NCBI GenBank assembly: GCA_003139355.1
Contig: PLIM01000063.1
Span: 1 to 45,064 of the forward strand
Length of the DNA stretch: 45,064 bases
From: Acidimicrobiaceae bacterium
GTDB taxonomy: Bacteria > Actinomycetota > Acidimicrobiia > Acidimicrobiales > Bog-793
Reading direction: 5' to 3'
Under the pieces are notes generated by a model. It searched no databases and was not told the DNA's origin. It saw nothing but the letters and a program-made list of their open reading frames with translations. The translations under genes and the position numbers were made by a program. This document shows, one piece after another, positions 35,566 to 43,870 of the stretch. Positions within the stretch are counted from its first letter, which is position 1. Every line of letters starts with the position of its first letter.

Positions 35566-36101
35566 GCCTCGACCACCTCTGGGCAGGTTGGCGGTCGAGC
35601 TATGTGAGCTCGTTCGAGGATGGAGCCGCCGCGACCGGCTCGAGCGGCGGCGCAGCGGCCGCAGGCGAGGCAAGGGCGGTGTGCGTGTTCTGCGGGATCG
35701 TGCGCTCCGAACAGTCCGACGAGGTGCGACATGTGCTGTGGACGGGCAAGCTCACCATCGCGCTCCTCAACGCCTATCCGTACTCCCCGGGCCATGTGAT
35801 GGTGCTCCCGGTCCGCCACGTCAGTGACCTGTCCGAGCTCGAGACCGAGGAGAGTGCCGAGCTCTCCCGTGGAGTTCACGACGCCGTGGCGGCGGTGAAG
35901 GCCGCCTATCGTCCCGAAGGCATGAACCTCGGGCTGAACCTCGGGCGGGCGGGGGGAGCGGGGATCCCTGCGCATTTGCACGTCCACATAGTTCCGCGAT
36001 GGATCGGCGACACGAACTTCATGACCTCGGTTGCCGCAGTCCGCGTCCTTCCCGAGGCCCTGGGTGACAGTTGGGCGAAGCTACGGGCCGCCTGGACGTG
36101 A
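35562..36101 (+). CDS. HIT family protein, Ap4A phosphorylase-like
   Basis: 179 residues. The histidine triad HLHVHIVPRW is near residue 138, and CVFCGIV at 41-47 is the cysteine pair seen in HIT hydrolases. In mycobacteria the gene next to thrS (Rv2613c) is a HIT-type diadenosine tetraphosphate phosphorylase; position and sequence fit that role here. Aminoacyl-tRNA synthetases make Ap4A as a by-product, so coupling to thrS makes sense. ATG at 35562 overlaps the thrS stop (ATGA). The first 35 residues are an alanine/glycine/serine-rich leader, possibly disordered. Confidence 0.9.
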   Translation: MSLDHLWAGWRSSYVSSFEDGAAATGSSGGAAAAGEARAVCVFCGIVRSEQSDEVRHVLWTGKLTIALLNAYPYSPGHVMVLPVRHVSDLSELETEESAELSRGVHDAVAAVKAAYRPEGMNLGLNLGRAGGAGIPAHLHVHIVPRWIGDTNFMTSVAAVRVLPEALGDSWAKLRAAWT

Positions 36102-36604
36102 GCGGTTCGCCGTCCGGCGAACGCCGGGCGCCCATGATCTGGGGAGAGTGCAACGTAGAAGGGGACCAGGTCGTCGTCCGCTTGAGCGGGTGGCGCAAGC
36201 TGCTTGCCACCAAGGCCACGCTGAGGTTCCCGCTCGCCTCGATCGCCCGGGTCGGTCACGACCCGTCGGCACGCGCGCATGTGAAGATCGGCTTTCACCA
36301 ATGGCGCCGACACGGCCAGGGAGCCTGGCGAGTCGGCATCTACCACGGACTGGACGGCTGGTCCTTCTGGTCGATCGGGCTCGGTCGCAATGCTGTGCTC
36401 ATCGAGTGCTCGGGAGAGCAGTTTCGCTATGTGGTCATCGAAGTCGCCGACGCCCAGCGCACCGTGCGAGAGATTCGCGCCGCGGCGGCGCGCGTGACCG
36501 GGCGCAGCCCTGGTGGCCTGGAGACGAACCCAGCGACACCGCACGTGCTCGCGCAGCGACGAGATCGCCGCGAACAGGGCGGGCCCGCGACCGGCGAAGA
36601 TTGA
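36098..36604 (+). CDS. Bacterial PH-domain-like protein
   Basis: 168 residues. The core (about 25-130) is a run of beta strands typical of bacterial PH-like domains: ECNVEGDQVVVRLSGWRKLL, LRFPLASIARVGHDP, GAWRVGIYHGLDGWSFWSIG, and a final helix RTVREIRAAAARV. No catalytic motif and no membrane helix. The GTG at 36098 overlaps the HIT stop (GTGA). The C-terminal 35 residues are charged and probably disordered. Function unknown; its place between HIT and a mycothiol-dependent-type enzyme in a tight row is the main clue. Confidence 0.7.
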   Translation: MSGSPSGERRAPMIWGECNVEGDQVVVRLSGWRKLLATKATLRFPLASIARVGHDPSARAHVKIGFHQWRRHGQGAWRVGIYHGLDGWSFWSIGLGRNAVLIECSGEQFRYVVIEVADAQRTVREIRAAAARVTGRSPGGLETNPATPHVLAQRRDRREQGGPATGED

Positions 36605-36608
36605 AGCA

Positions 36609-37352
36609 GTGCCCGGTCATCACCTCGACTACGAATCGCACCGTGCGGCCCTCAAGCGCGAGTGCGAGCTCATCGCAGACGCGAGCGGCGAGGCTCTCGC
36701 GGTCCCGGTTCCGACGTGCCCGGAATGGTGCCTCTCCGACCTGGTAGTGCATCTGGGTGACGTGTTCAGGTTCTGGCGCACCCAGCTCGAAGTGGCGTCC
36801 CCCGATGCTCGGGCCGAGCCCGTGTCACGAGGCGTGCCCCCCGGGGTCGACCTCATGGACTGGTTCGAAAGCGCTTCGGCCGATCTCCATTTCACGCTCG
36901 GCGATAGCGATCCGGAAGAACCTTGTTGGAATTGGTCGGGCGCGGATCTCACCGCTGAGTGGGTCTGCAGGCGCATGGCGCTCGAGTCGGCAGTGCACCG
37001 TTACGACACCGAGCTCTCGGTCGGCTCGACGACACCGATCGACCGGGATCTCGCCGTCGACGGGATCGACGAGCGGATCTGTGTCCACCTTGCGACCGAC
37101 GTGCCCGAGGCGCCGGACGCCTCGCTCGGTGGTGTGCTGTGCCTGGCCTGCGCGGACGACGCGGCAGCTTGGACGCTCGAGGTGGCCGGTGGCAGGCTGC
37201 GCTGGCGCGAGGGCAGGGGACCGGCCGACGCCGTCCTTGTCGGCCCCGCGTCCGACCTCTACCTGTACTCCTGGAACCGTAGGCCTCTCGATGTGCTCGA
37301 GCTGACAGGGAGCCGGCAGGTCGCTGCGGCCTGGAGCTCACTGCCTGTCTGA
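36609..37352 (+). CDS. Maleylpyruvate isomerase family mycothiol-dependent enzyme
   Basis: 247 residues with an N-terminal DinB-like four-helix domain and a C-terminal MDMPI domain. VPTCPEWCLSDLVVHLGDVF carries the conserved histidine, and RRMALESAVHRYDTEL carries the second and third metal-site residues (E, H, D). Such proteins use mycothiol for isomerase or transferase reactions; the substrate cannot be named. GTG at 36609 begins the conserved first helix; the open frame continues upstream without coding signs. mshC, which makes the cofactor, is 3 kb away. It ends three bases from the stop of the converging EF-G-like gene. Confidence 0.85.
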   Translation: MPGHHLDYESHRAALKRECELIADASGEALAVPVPTCPEWCLSDLVVHLGDVFRFWRTQLEVASPDARAEPVSRGVPPGVDLMDWFESASADLHFTLGDSDPEEPCWNWSGADLTAEWVCRRMALESAVHRYDTELSVGSTTPIDRDLAVDGIDERICVHLATDVPEAPDASLGGVLCLACADDAAAWTLEVAGGRLRWREGRGPADAVLVGPASDLYLYSWNRRPLDVLELTGSRQVAAAWSSLPV

Positions 37353-37355
37353 GAG

Positions 37356-39419
37356 CTATGTCTCCGCGGCCTGCTTGGCGAGCCTGTCTGCGATCGGCGC
37401 CGGCACAACCTCGTGATGGTCGTGGCGCACGACGAAACGACCCCGGCCTCCGGTGAGTGACCGGAGGTCGGTGGCGTAACGCTGGATCTCCGACGCCGGC
37501 ACCAATGCGATCACGACCTGCTCACCGCGCTCTCCGGCCTCGGTGCCGAGCACCCGGCCCCTCCGCGAGTTCAGATCACCGAGGATGTCGCCCTGATAGG
37601 CGGCAGGCACCGTGACCTCGAGCCTGGAGACAGGTTCGAGTATCACCGGGCCGGCAGCGGCCAGAGCCTCCTTGAAGCCGAGCGACGCCGCCATCTTGAA
37701 GCTCATCTCGGAGGAGTCGACCGTGTGGTACTTGCCGTCGTAGCAGGTCACGCGGACGTCGACGACGGGGTAGCCGAAGTGGCCCCCCATGGTCATCGCT
37801 TCCTGCACGCCCTTTTCCACAGCGGGGATGAACTGTCGGGGTATCGCGCCGCCGACGATCGCGTCCACGAACGCGAAGCCCTCGCCGCGCTCGAGCGGCT
37901 CGACGCGCAGGTAGGCAACGCCGAACTGGCCGTGACCCCCGGTCTGTTTCTTGTACTTGCCCTCGGCCTCGGCGGACTTGGTGATCGTCTCCCGGTAGGG
38001 AACCCTGACAGGCTCGGTGTCGACAGCCACGCCGAACTTGCGGCTGAGCTTCTCGCACACGATCTGCAGGTGCGTGTCGCCCATGCCCGACAGCACCGTC
38101 TGGTGCGTCTGGTCGTCCCGACGCACCAGGAGCGCAGTGTCCTCCTCCTGCAGTCGGTGGATCGCCGTCATGAGCTTGTCATCGTCACCCTTCGCCTTCG
38201 GGTGGACCGCGATGGACAGCACGGCAGTGCGGAGCCTGGGTCCTTCTGCAACCACCGGCTGGTTCTTCGGTGCCAAGGTGTCGCCGGTCAGCACGCCGCT
38301 CAACTTCGCGACGGCGACGATGTCGCCGGCGGGCGCGGCCGAGGTGGGCTGGGTCTCCTTGCCGCGCATTACTTGGAGAGCGTGCAACTTCTCCTCGGAG
38401 TGACTGCGGCTGTCGTAGAGGGTCATGTCGGGCCGCAGCGTTCCGGAGAGCACGTTCATGAGCGAGATCCGTCCGACAAAGGGGTCGGCGATCGTCTTGA
38501 AGACCCGGGCCAGGGGCGGCCCGTCGGGATCGCGTGGGAGCTCCATGGTGTTGCCCCCCGCCTGTACCGTGAACGACCGGCGGGCGAGCGGGCTCGGGCC
38601 GATCTCGCAGATCAGAGAAGCCAGGCGGTCGACCCCCACGCCGGTGAGGGCCGATCCGCACACGACGGGAAACACGCTCGCGGAGGCGACGCCCTTCGCG
38701 AGCGTGGCTTCCAGCTCCTCGGCGGAGGGCACCTCGCCTTCGAGATACCGCTCCATCATCTCGTCGTCACCGACGACGATCCCTTCGATCAGGGCCTCGC
38801 GGACACGCTGCTGAAGCTCGGACATGTTCTCGGGGATGGGTCCGGTCGTGGGCTTGGCCGTGCTGTAGGTGATGGCGAAGTCGGTGAGGAGGTCCGCGAT
38901 CCCGTTGAACTCCGCCTCGCGACCGATGGGCAGCTCCAATGGCGCGATGCCTGAGCCGAAACGCTCGCGGAGCTGGTCCAGTGTCCTCTCGAAGTCGGCG
39001 CGCTCGCGGTCGAGCTTGTTGACGAACACGAGCCTGGGGATGCCGAGATCGGTCGCAAGCCGCCAGGTCTCCTCCGACTGAACCTCTACGCCCTCGACGG
39101 CACTGACGACGAGCACGGCGAGGTCGGCGACCGACAGGCCCGCCTCTACCTCGGCGATGAAGTCGGCATATCCCGGGGTGTCGATGACATTGATCTTGCA
39201 GTCCTCGAAAAGAAACGGGGCCAGTGCCAACGAGACCGATATCCGCCTCTTGACCTCTTCGGGCTCGAAATCGCAGACCGTCGTCCCGTCCTCTGTCCGT
39301 CCCGGTCGGGACAGCACGCCGCCGGCTACCAGCAGCGCTTCGGCGAGCGTTGTCTTGCCGGCGCCGCCATGGCCGATGAGCGCGACGTTGCGGATTTTCG
39401 CGGACGGCACTGTGTTCAC
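37356..39419 (-). CDS. EF-G-like GTPase (EF-G2 type)
   Basis: 687 residues with the five-domain form of elongation factor G. The P-loop is GHGGAGKTT (16-24) instead of the A-H-I-D-A-G-K-T of true EF-G, and the switch I has KRRISVSLALAPF in place of the usual ERGITI region. DTPGYADF and NKLD are the G3 and G4 motifs. These traits match the second EF-G-like protein of actinobacteria (FusA2/Rv0120c type), which is reported not to replace EF-G in translocation. Typical domain IV residues such as GGHGQFGVAYLRVEP are kept. It stands alone on the minus strand, inserted between the HIT-PH-MDMPI row and pgsA. ATG at 39419. Confidence 0.88.
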   Translation of the reverse strand: MNTVPSAKIRNVALIGHGGAGKTTLAEALLVAGGVLSRPGRTEDGTTVCDFEPEEVKRRISVSLALAPFLFEDCKINVIDTPGYADFIAEVEAGLSVADLAVLVVSAVEGVEVQSEETWRLATDLGIPRLVFVNKLDRERADFERTLDQLRERFGSGIAPLELPIGREAEFNGIADLLTDFAITYSTAKPTTGPIPENMSELQQRVREALIEGIVVGDDEMMERYLEGEVPSAEELEATLAKGVASASVFPVVCGSALTGVGVDRLASLICEIGPSPLARRSFTVQAGGNTMELPRDPDGPPLARVFKTIADPFVGRISLMNVLSGTLRPDMTLYDSRSHSEEKLHALQVMRGKETQPTSAAPAGDIVAVAKLSGVLTGDTLAPKNQPVVAEGPRLRTAVLSIAVHPKAKGDDDKLMTAIHRLQEEDTALLVRRDDQTHQTVLSGMGDTHLQIVCEKLSRKFGVAVDTEPVRVPYRETITKSAEAEGKYKKQTGGHGQFGVAYLRVEPLERGEGFAFVDAIVGGAIPRQFIPAVEKGVQEAMTMGGHFGYPVVDVRVTCYDGKYHTVDSSEMSFKMAASLGFKEALAAAGPVILEPVSRLEVTVPAAYQGDILGDLNSRRGRVLGTEAGERGEQVVIALVPASEIQRYATDLRSLTGGRGRFVVRHDHHEVVPAPIADRLAKQAAET

Positions 39420-39629
39420 GTGGGTACCTCACTTCCCGCGACCGGCTGCACCGTGGCTGGCTGGTCGACAAGCTCTCCGGACAGGTTGGGAGCCTATCGG
39501 TCGCGTGCGCCGGAGGAGGAGCCCGAAGGATCGGCGAGCGGCTCTGGTATCCTCGCCAAGAGAGGGTGGAAGCCACGTGTGCTTGCGTGACGGACATTTT
39601 CGACTGCAGCAGTGCCAGACAGGAGCGAG

Positions 39630-40586
39630 ATGATCGACGGCCACCGGGGCCAGTCAACGGCGAGCGGCAACGAGGAGGTTCCCGTTGACGACCAGACCGC
39701 GCAGACCCCTGTGCCGACCACGGCAGGCGGGGTAGCCGAGCGGTCACCCGGGCATGGGGTCCGTACGGGTTTCGGGGTGGGTAACCGCCTCGTACGACTC
39801 GGCGTCAGCGCGAATCAGGTCACTGTCGTAGGCATTCTCCTCGCGGGCGTCACCGGTGTCGCCATCGGCCTCGGGCACTTGTGGATCAGCGTCGTGCTGC
39901 TCACCTTCGGCGGCCTCATGGACACCCTCGATGGCGTTGTCGCGAAGGCTGCGGGCACGGCTTCCAAGAAGGGCGCGTTCTTCGACTCGGTCGCCGACCG
40001 GGTGGCCGACACCCTCATCTTTGGCGGCGTGGCCTGGTACCTCGCCTCGGGCAGCGAGCCGAGACTGGCCCTGTTGCCCTTCGCCATCCTCGGCGTCAGT
40101 GCGGTCATCTCCTACGAGCGTGCGAAGGCGGAATCCCTCGGTTACGACGCCAAGGGTGGCCTCATGGAACGGGCCGAGCGGCTCATCCTGCTCGGCATCG
40201 CATTGCTGCTCCATGTGATCCTGGTCCCCCTGCTCGCTCTGCTGCTAGCGCTGTCGGTGTTCACCGCAGTGCAGCGTTTTGTGAAGGTCTGGCGCCAGGC
40301 GAGCCGGCAGATCGCCAGCTCCAAGGCCGTGCGTGGACCGTGGCGTCGCGGGCGCGTCGAATCGCGCTGGCAATCGTGGCGCCAGCCGCGCGCGAACGGC
40401 ACGAGGCGACGTGCGACCATGCCGAGCCGCGTGCGGGCCCGACGCCGGACCGAGCCGCTCGGCGTGAGGCTGCGCCGTGTCCTTGCCAGTGAGCGCTCTG
40501 GTGGACACCGTGTCGGTCCCCGGGCCGAGGGCCGCAGCCTCGTCGTGCGATCGTCGCGGCGCCGGCGCCCCGGGGCCGGTAGCTGA
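39630..40586 (+). CDS. pgsA: CDP-alcohol phosphatidyltransferase, PgsA-like
   Basis: Membrane enzyme that joins a CDP-lipid to an alcohol, in this context probably inositol phosphate, giving the base for PIM-type lipids. The signature D-x-x-D-G-x-x-A-R-x8-G-x3-D-x3-D is met at D98, D101, G102, A105, G115, D119 and D123, but the arginine is lysine (K106). About six membrane helices lie between residues 50 and 215. The last 100 residues are an arginine-rich, low-complexity tail. ATG at 39630 has AGGAG four bases upstream; GTG at 39612 is an alternative. Position before the acyltransferase and near thrS-HIT is as in mycobacteria (Rv2614c-Rv2611c). Confidence 0.85.
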   Translation: MIDGHRGQSTASGNEEVPVDDQTAQTPVPTTAGGVAERSPGHGVRTGFGVGNRLVRLGVSANQVTVVGILLAGVTGVAIGLGHLWISVVLLTFGGLMDTLDGVVAKAAGTASKKGAFFDSVADRVADTLIFGGVAWYLASGSEPRLALLPFAILGVSAVISYERAKAESLGYDAKGGLMERAERLILLGIALLLHVILVPLLALLLALSVFTAVQRFVKVWRQASRQIASSKAVRGPWRRGRVESRWQSWRQPRANGTRRRATMPSRVRARRRTEPLGVRLRRVLASERSGGHRVGPRAEGRSLVVRSSRRRRPGAGS

Positions 40587-40629
40587 CCGCAGCTCAGCAA
40601 TTCGGTCGGGAATAGGAGTTGGCCAGCCA

Positions 40630-41529
40630 GTGACGGCGCCGAACCAATGGGCTCGTTACCTCACCTATCGGGGCCTCGCGGCGATGTTGCAGGTCATTCC
40701 GCGTCCGCTTGCCGGTGGCCTCGCGAGCGCCGCCGGCTTCACGATCTCGGAGCTATGGCGCGGCAAGCGGCCACTCGTGCGTGCCAACCTGCGGCGAGTG
40801 CTCGGGCCCGCGGTCGACGAGGCGACCATGGGCCGGCTCGTCACCAAGGCCTTCTCCTCCTACGCGCACTACTGGGTGGAGTCTGCACGGGTCGTGGCTC
40901 TGCGGTCGGACCAGATCGAGTCGACCTTCAGCATCGAGGGTTTCGAGCGGTTCCGTGTGGAAATGGCGAGAGGCCGCGGTGTGGTGATCGCGCTTCCCCA
41001 TGTCGGCTCTTGGGAGTACGGGGGCTGTTGGCTCGCCCAACAGGGATATCCCATGACCACTGTTGGCGAACTGCTGGAACCTCCCGAGTTGTTCGACTGG
41101 TTCACGTCGCAGCGCGCCGCGCTCGGGCTCACCGTGTTGCCACCCGGGCCCGACACGACCGTCCGACTCCTGGACACGCTGCGGGCGGGCCGCGTCGTGG
41201 GACTGTTGGCGGACCGGGACCTTGTCGGCAACGGCGTCAAGGTTGAGTTCTTCGGTGAGAAGACGACGCTGCCCGCAGGCCCGGCGCTCCTTGCCCTGCG
41301 ATCCGGCGCAGCCTTGATGACCTGCGCCATCTATCAGCGGCCGCGTGGCCTGTACCACGCCGTACTGCAGCCGCCGCTCGACTCGACACGCACCGGCAGG
41401 CTGCGTCAGGACGTCCAGCGCCTCACCGAGGAGATGGCGCGTGGTCTGGAGGAGCTCATCGGGCTGGCACCCGAACAGTGGCATCTGTTCCAGCCGAACT
41501 GGCCGTCAGACCGGGAGCGGTACCGCTGA
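40630..41529 (+). CDS. PIM acyltransferase, LpxL/PatA-like
   Basis: 299 residues of the lauroyl/myristoyl acyltransferase (LpxL/HtrB) family. HVGSWE gives the catalytic H-x4-E; GRVVGLLADRD and FFGEKTTLPAGPALLALRSG are the later family motifs, and HLFQPNWPSDR is the typical end. In mycobacteria the gene following pgsA (PatA, Rv2611c) acylates phosphatidylinositol mannoside at the membrane. The GTG at 40630 has AGGAG about 11 bases upstream; the frame is open back to 40477 over pgsA, without coding signs. 43 bases after pgsA. In mycobacteria pimA follows; here the next gene on this strand is an unrelated YbjQ. Confidence 0.88.
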   Translation: MTAPNQWARYLTYRGLAAMLQVIPRPLAGGLASAAGFTISELWRGKRPLVRANLRRVLGPAVDEATMGRLVTKAFSSYAHYWVESARVVALRSDQIESTFSIEGFERFRVEMARGRGVVIALPHVGSWEYGGCWLAQQGYPMTTVGELLEPPELFDWFTSQRAALGLTVLPPGPDTTVRLLDTLRAGRVVGLLADRDLVGNGVKVEFFGEKTTLPAGPALLALRSGAALMTCAIYQRPRGLYHAVLQPPLDSTRTGRLRQDVQRLTEEMARGLEELIGLAPEQWHLFQPNWPSDRERYR

Positions 41530-41596
41530 CCTGCAGGTTTACCTGGCAGTCTTGCGGGCGTGACACGAGGATGACGCGCGAGGTCGCGCGGCGGTG

Positions 41597-42132
41597 TCAG
41601 CCAGGATCCGTTGCCGGCCAGGTCTCGTTCGGCCTTGTCTTGAGCTGAGCGGCCTCACACAAGCCAGCTCGTAAGATCGCGCCGGCAGGACTCCCGGATC
41701 TTTCGACCGCCTCGGTGAAGCGCTCGAACTCGAAGAGGACGCGTCGACCATTCGCTCAAGCGACCAGCCCCGAGCCGCGATCGTCTGAGCCCGCACCAGC
41801 GAGAGATGGGCGACGTACTGGTCCGCGAGCTCGAGGTAGATGTCGAGCCGGCCGTCGGGCAGTCCCGGCCAGTTGGGCACGAGGTGCTCCGGCTTGATGT
41901 CCTTGGGGCTCCAGCGCCGCCTCCGTGGGTCGTCTGGGTCCTTGCGCCGCCCGGCCACAAACTCGATCAGTAGGCGCACGTGAATCAGCGTCGCCTCGAG
42001 GCACGCGTTCTTGAGCACGGCCGGGCCGGTCTCTTCGAGCCGGCAGGTCCAGGCGAAGAGCTCGGCCATTGCCTTGACCTCGTAGTTGAGGTGGCTCGCC
42101 GCCGCCTTGATCTCCTCATCGCTGAAAGTCAC
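41597..42132 (-). pseudogene. Unrecognised gene coupled to integrase, with apparent frameshift
   Basis: A helical protein begins at GTG 42132 (MTFSDEEIKAAASHLNYEVK). It reads well for about 130 residues to WSLERMVD, and then turns into a serine/arginine-rich shadow that ends at 41539. In another frame the sequence goes on naturally as VLFEFERFTEAVERSGSPAG and ends at TGA 41597-41599. Adding one base near 41741 restores a protein of 178 residues. I do not recognise the family; it looks soluble and alpha-helical. The start overlaps the stop of the integrase remnant (GTGA), so the two were once one transcript. Real frameshift or sequencing error cannot be told apart here. Confidence 0.5.
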
Positions 42133-42353
42133 GAGAGGGCCCGTCCGGCCTCAACGCGCGCCGCCGAGCCGAGTACTTCGTCGATCGCCGTGCGGGTACG
42201 GTCTTTGGAGTCTGGCCACAGATGCGCGTAGGTGCCCAGACACCACCGCCAAGCGTGCAGCGGCGAAGCGTCGGGCCTTCCTACGAGTTGCCGCTCACGC
42301 CAGCGGTTCCTACGAGTCCCGACCTCTGAGCCCGACCAGACCCTTGATGGCAC
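42129..42353 (-). pseudogene. C-terminal remnant of tyrosine recombinase (integrase)
   Basis: The last 35 residues read TYAHLWPDSKDRTRTAIDEV, which matches the end of actinobacterial phage-type integrases around the catalytic tyrosine (T-Y-x-H-L-W-P-D). The segment before it (GRPDASPLHAWRW) sits where the family has L-R-H-A-S. The upstream arginine and histidine boxes are not found, so the enzyme cannot be active. The stop overlaps the GTG of the next gene downstream. Probably the trace of an integrated element. Confidence 0.55.
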
Positions 42354-42694
42354 GGGACTACCACGAGAGAGCCGGGAACATCGCCATCTTCGGGCAGTAA
42401 GTCAGCGCAGATCGCCAAGTCGGGCGCGAGCTACGAAGAGGCCCAGTGAGTCCGTGGGAGGCGCAATAAGCCCATTTATGGAACCCCGAGCTTCAGGGAA
42501 CTGGCTAGGGGTCATGGAGGCGTACGCGTGCGACGCGGGCGTAGCCGTCAGCGCGAAACCAAGCCGGCTTGCGGGGCTCGACGGGGGCACGGAACCGACC
42601 GAGCCGAGCCGGTCCAGCCCGGGTGGCTGGCCGTGGTGACATCATGTTCGAAGGCGCCCACGGTCACCGACGCCTCAAGTCACAGGAGGCAGCC
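42354..42694. other. Region upstream of integrase remnant
   Basis: 341 bases with no intact gene. On the minus strand, 42402-42515 is an open frame (MTPSQFPEARGSINGLIAPP onward) in the same frame as the integrase remnant and parted from it by a TGA. It may be more debris of the same element. On the plus strand, AGGAGG at 42684-42689 is the ribosome-binding site of ybjQ. I looked for a tRNA that might serve as attachment site and found none. Confidence 0.3.
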
Positions 42695-43120
42695 ATGCAG
42701 GCCCCAACCGACCTACCCAGTTACCCGAGCCAGCCGGCAGGGGGGAGCGCCCCTTCCTCGCGGCCCATGATCGTCACGACGACAGAGAACATCCCCGAGG
42801 CCCGGGTAGTGAAGACCCTCGGCCAGGTGTTCGGCCTCACCGTCCGCTCCCGCAGCCTGGGAGGCAACATCGCCGCCGCCCTGAAAAGCCTCGTCGGCGG
42901 CGAGATAAGGTCCTACGTCAAGCTCAACGAGGACGCGCGGCGCCAGGCGCTCGACCGCATGGTGCAAAACGCCGCCGCCATGGGGGCCAATGCAGTGACC
43001 ATGATGCGCTTCGATTCCACCGAGATGTCGAGGAGCATGAGCGAGATCGTCGCCTACGGTACCGCCCGGGTTGTCGAGTGGCTGCCCGCGCCCCCTGACC
43101 CAACCGGCGCGCAAAGGTAA
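42695..43120 (+). CDS. YbjQ/UPF0145 family protein
   Basis: 141 residues. The conserved part begins at MIVTTTENIPEARVVKTLGQ and shows the family signs VFGLTVRSRSLGGNIAAALK, GGEIRSYVKLNEDARRQALD and GANAVTMMRFDST. The family forms homo-oligomers (pentamers in structures) and has been suggested to bind heavy metals; no clear function is known. ATG at 42695 follows AGGAGG with five bases between, adding a short proline-rich leader; ATG at 42767 would begin at the conserved part. The following small gene starts 10 bases after its stop. Confidence 0.88.
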   Translation: MQAPTDLPSYPSQPAGGSAPSSRPMIVTTTENIPEARVVKTLGQVFGLTVRSRSLGGNIAAALKSLVGGEIRSYVKLNEDARRQALDRMVQNAAAMGANAVTMMRFDSTEMSRSMSEIVAYGTARVVEWLPAPPDPTGAQR

Positions 43121-43130
43121 GGGGCCCCCA

Positions 43131-43340
43131 TTGGGCGTCGTGCAATGGGTGATCGTAGCGGTCGTGGTCGTCGGGGTCGTGTTTGCGCTCTTCGGCTGGG
43201 ACCGTTACCGAAGTAGCCGCAAGGTTGCCAGCAAGTCTTCTCAGCCGACGAGCGAAGTCTTCACCGACCCTTCGACGGGCAAGCCGATGCGGGTTTGGTA
43301 CAACCCAGCAACCGGGGAGCGGGAGTACCGCCCCGAGTAG
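43131..43340 (+). CDS. Small single-helix membrane protein
   Basis: 69 residues. One N-terminal membrane helix (WVIVAVVVVGVVFALFGW) is followed by a polar tail. The end is FTDPSTGKPMRVWYNPATGE, with two D/N-P-x-T-G turns that may pair. TTG at 43131 has AAGGGG seven bases upstream, overlapping the ybjQ stop; GTG at 43140 is the other choice. Probably an operon with ybjQ. Function unknown. Confidence 0.6.
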   Translation: MGVVQWVIVAVVVVGVVFALFGWDRYRSSRKVASKSSQPTSEVFTDPSTGKPMRVWYNPATGEREYRPE

Positions 43341-43423
43341 GTGCCACTGTGGGCACAGCGGGGCGAGGTATCGGGGACGAGCGAGGGTCCCCGGCGGGGC
43401 GGTTTGGGGCTCTCGTTGCGGGC

Positions 43424-43580
43424 CTAGTGAGGGAGCGGGTAAGGCCGCCGTTCCAGCTCGCCGGCGTGCGGGCGCTGGCGTCCACGAGGTACCAGCGCCG
43501 GTGGGCTTGCCGTCGGGGTCGTACACCAGCCGATGGCAGCGCCCTCGCTCGGCGGTCCAGGCTTCGGCGTAGTCCTGCAC
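43424..43580 (-). pseudogene. Decayed small ORF
   Basis: Three minus frames each hold a piece of what looks like one small protein: QDYAEAWTAERGRCHRLVYD then PDGKPTG from GTG 43580, then RWYLVDA in the next frame, then PHAGELERRPYPLPH ending at TAG 43424. Together they suggest a gene of about 80 residues that has lost an internal piece and taken indels. I recall such short ORFs near integrases in actinobacteria but cannot name the family. Confidence 0.4.
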
Positions 43581-43870
43581 GACTTCCGAGCGTACTGAGG
43601 CGCTCCGACCGGCAACCTCGGACCGAGGTGGAGGGGGCAGCTCCCCTTCCCCCACCTTTGTGCCGACGTCGGGTAAGCCGAATCGTGCCGACCACTCACC
43701 GTGCTTGTCGCCCAGACCCCCTCCCCGGGAGTCGCCCCTGCCGACTCGGCGTGCACTGGCTTTACGCGTCGTTACGGTATCGCGGCGCGCGATGGAGCGT
43801 TCTGTATTCAGTCGACGAGTCTGTTGCTCCGGGGACGAGGGTCAACCTCGCGGCCTGGTGTGGAGCGAGG

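Noticed and set aside
37725-38954. Open plus frame of 409 codons over the EF-G-like gene
   Set aside because: Antisense to all GTPase and domain IV motifs; histidine/valine-rich with no family signs.
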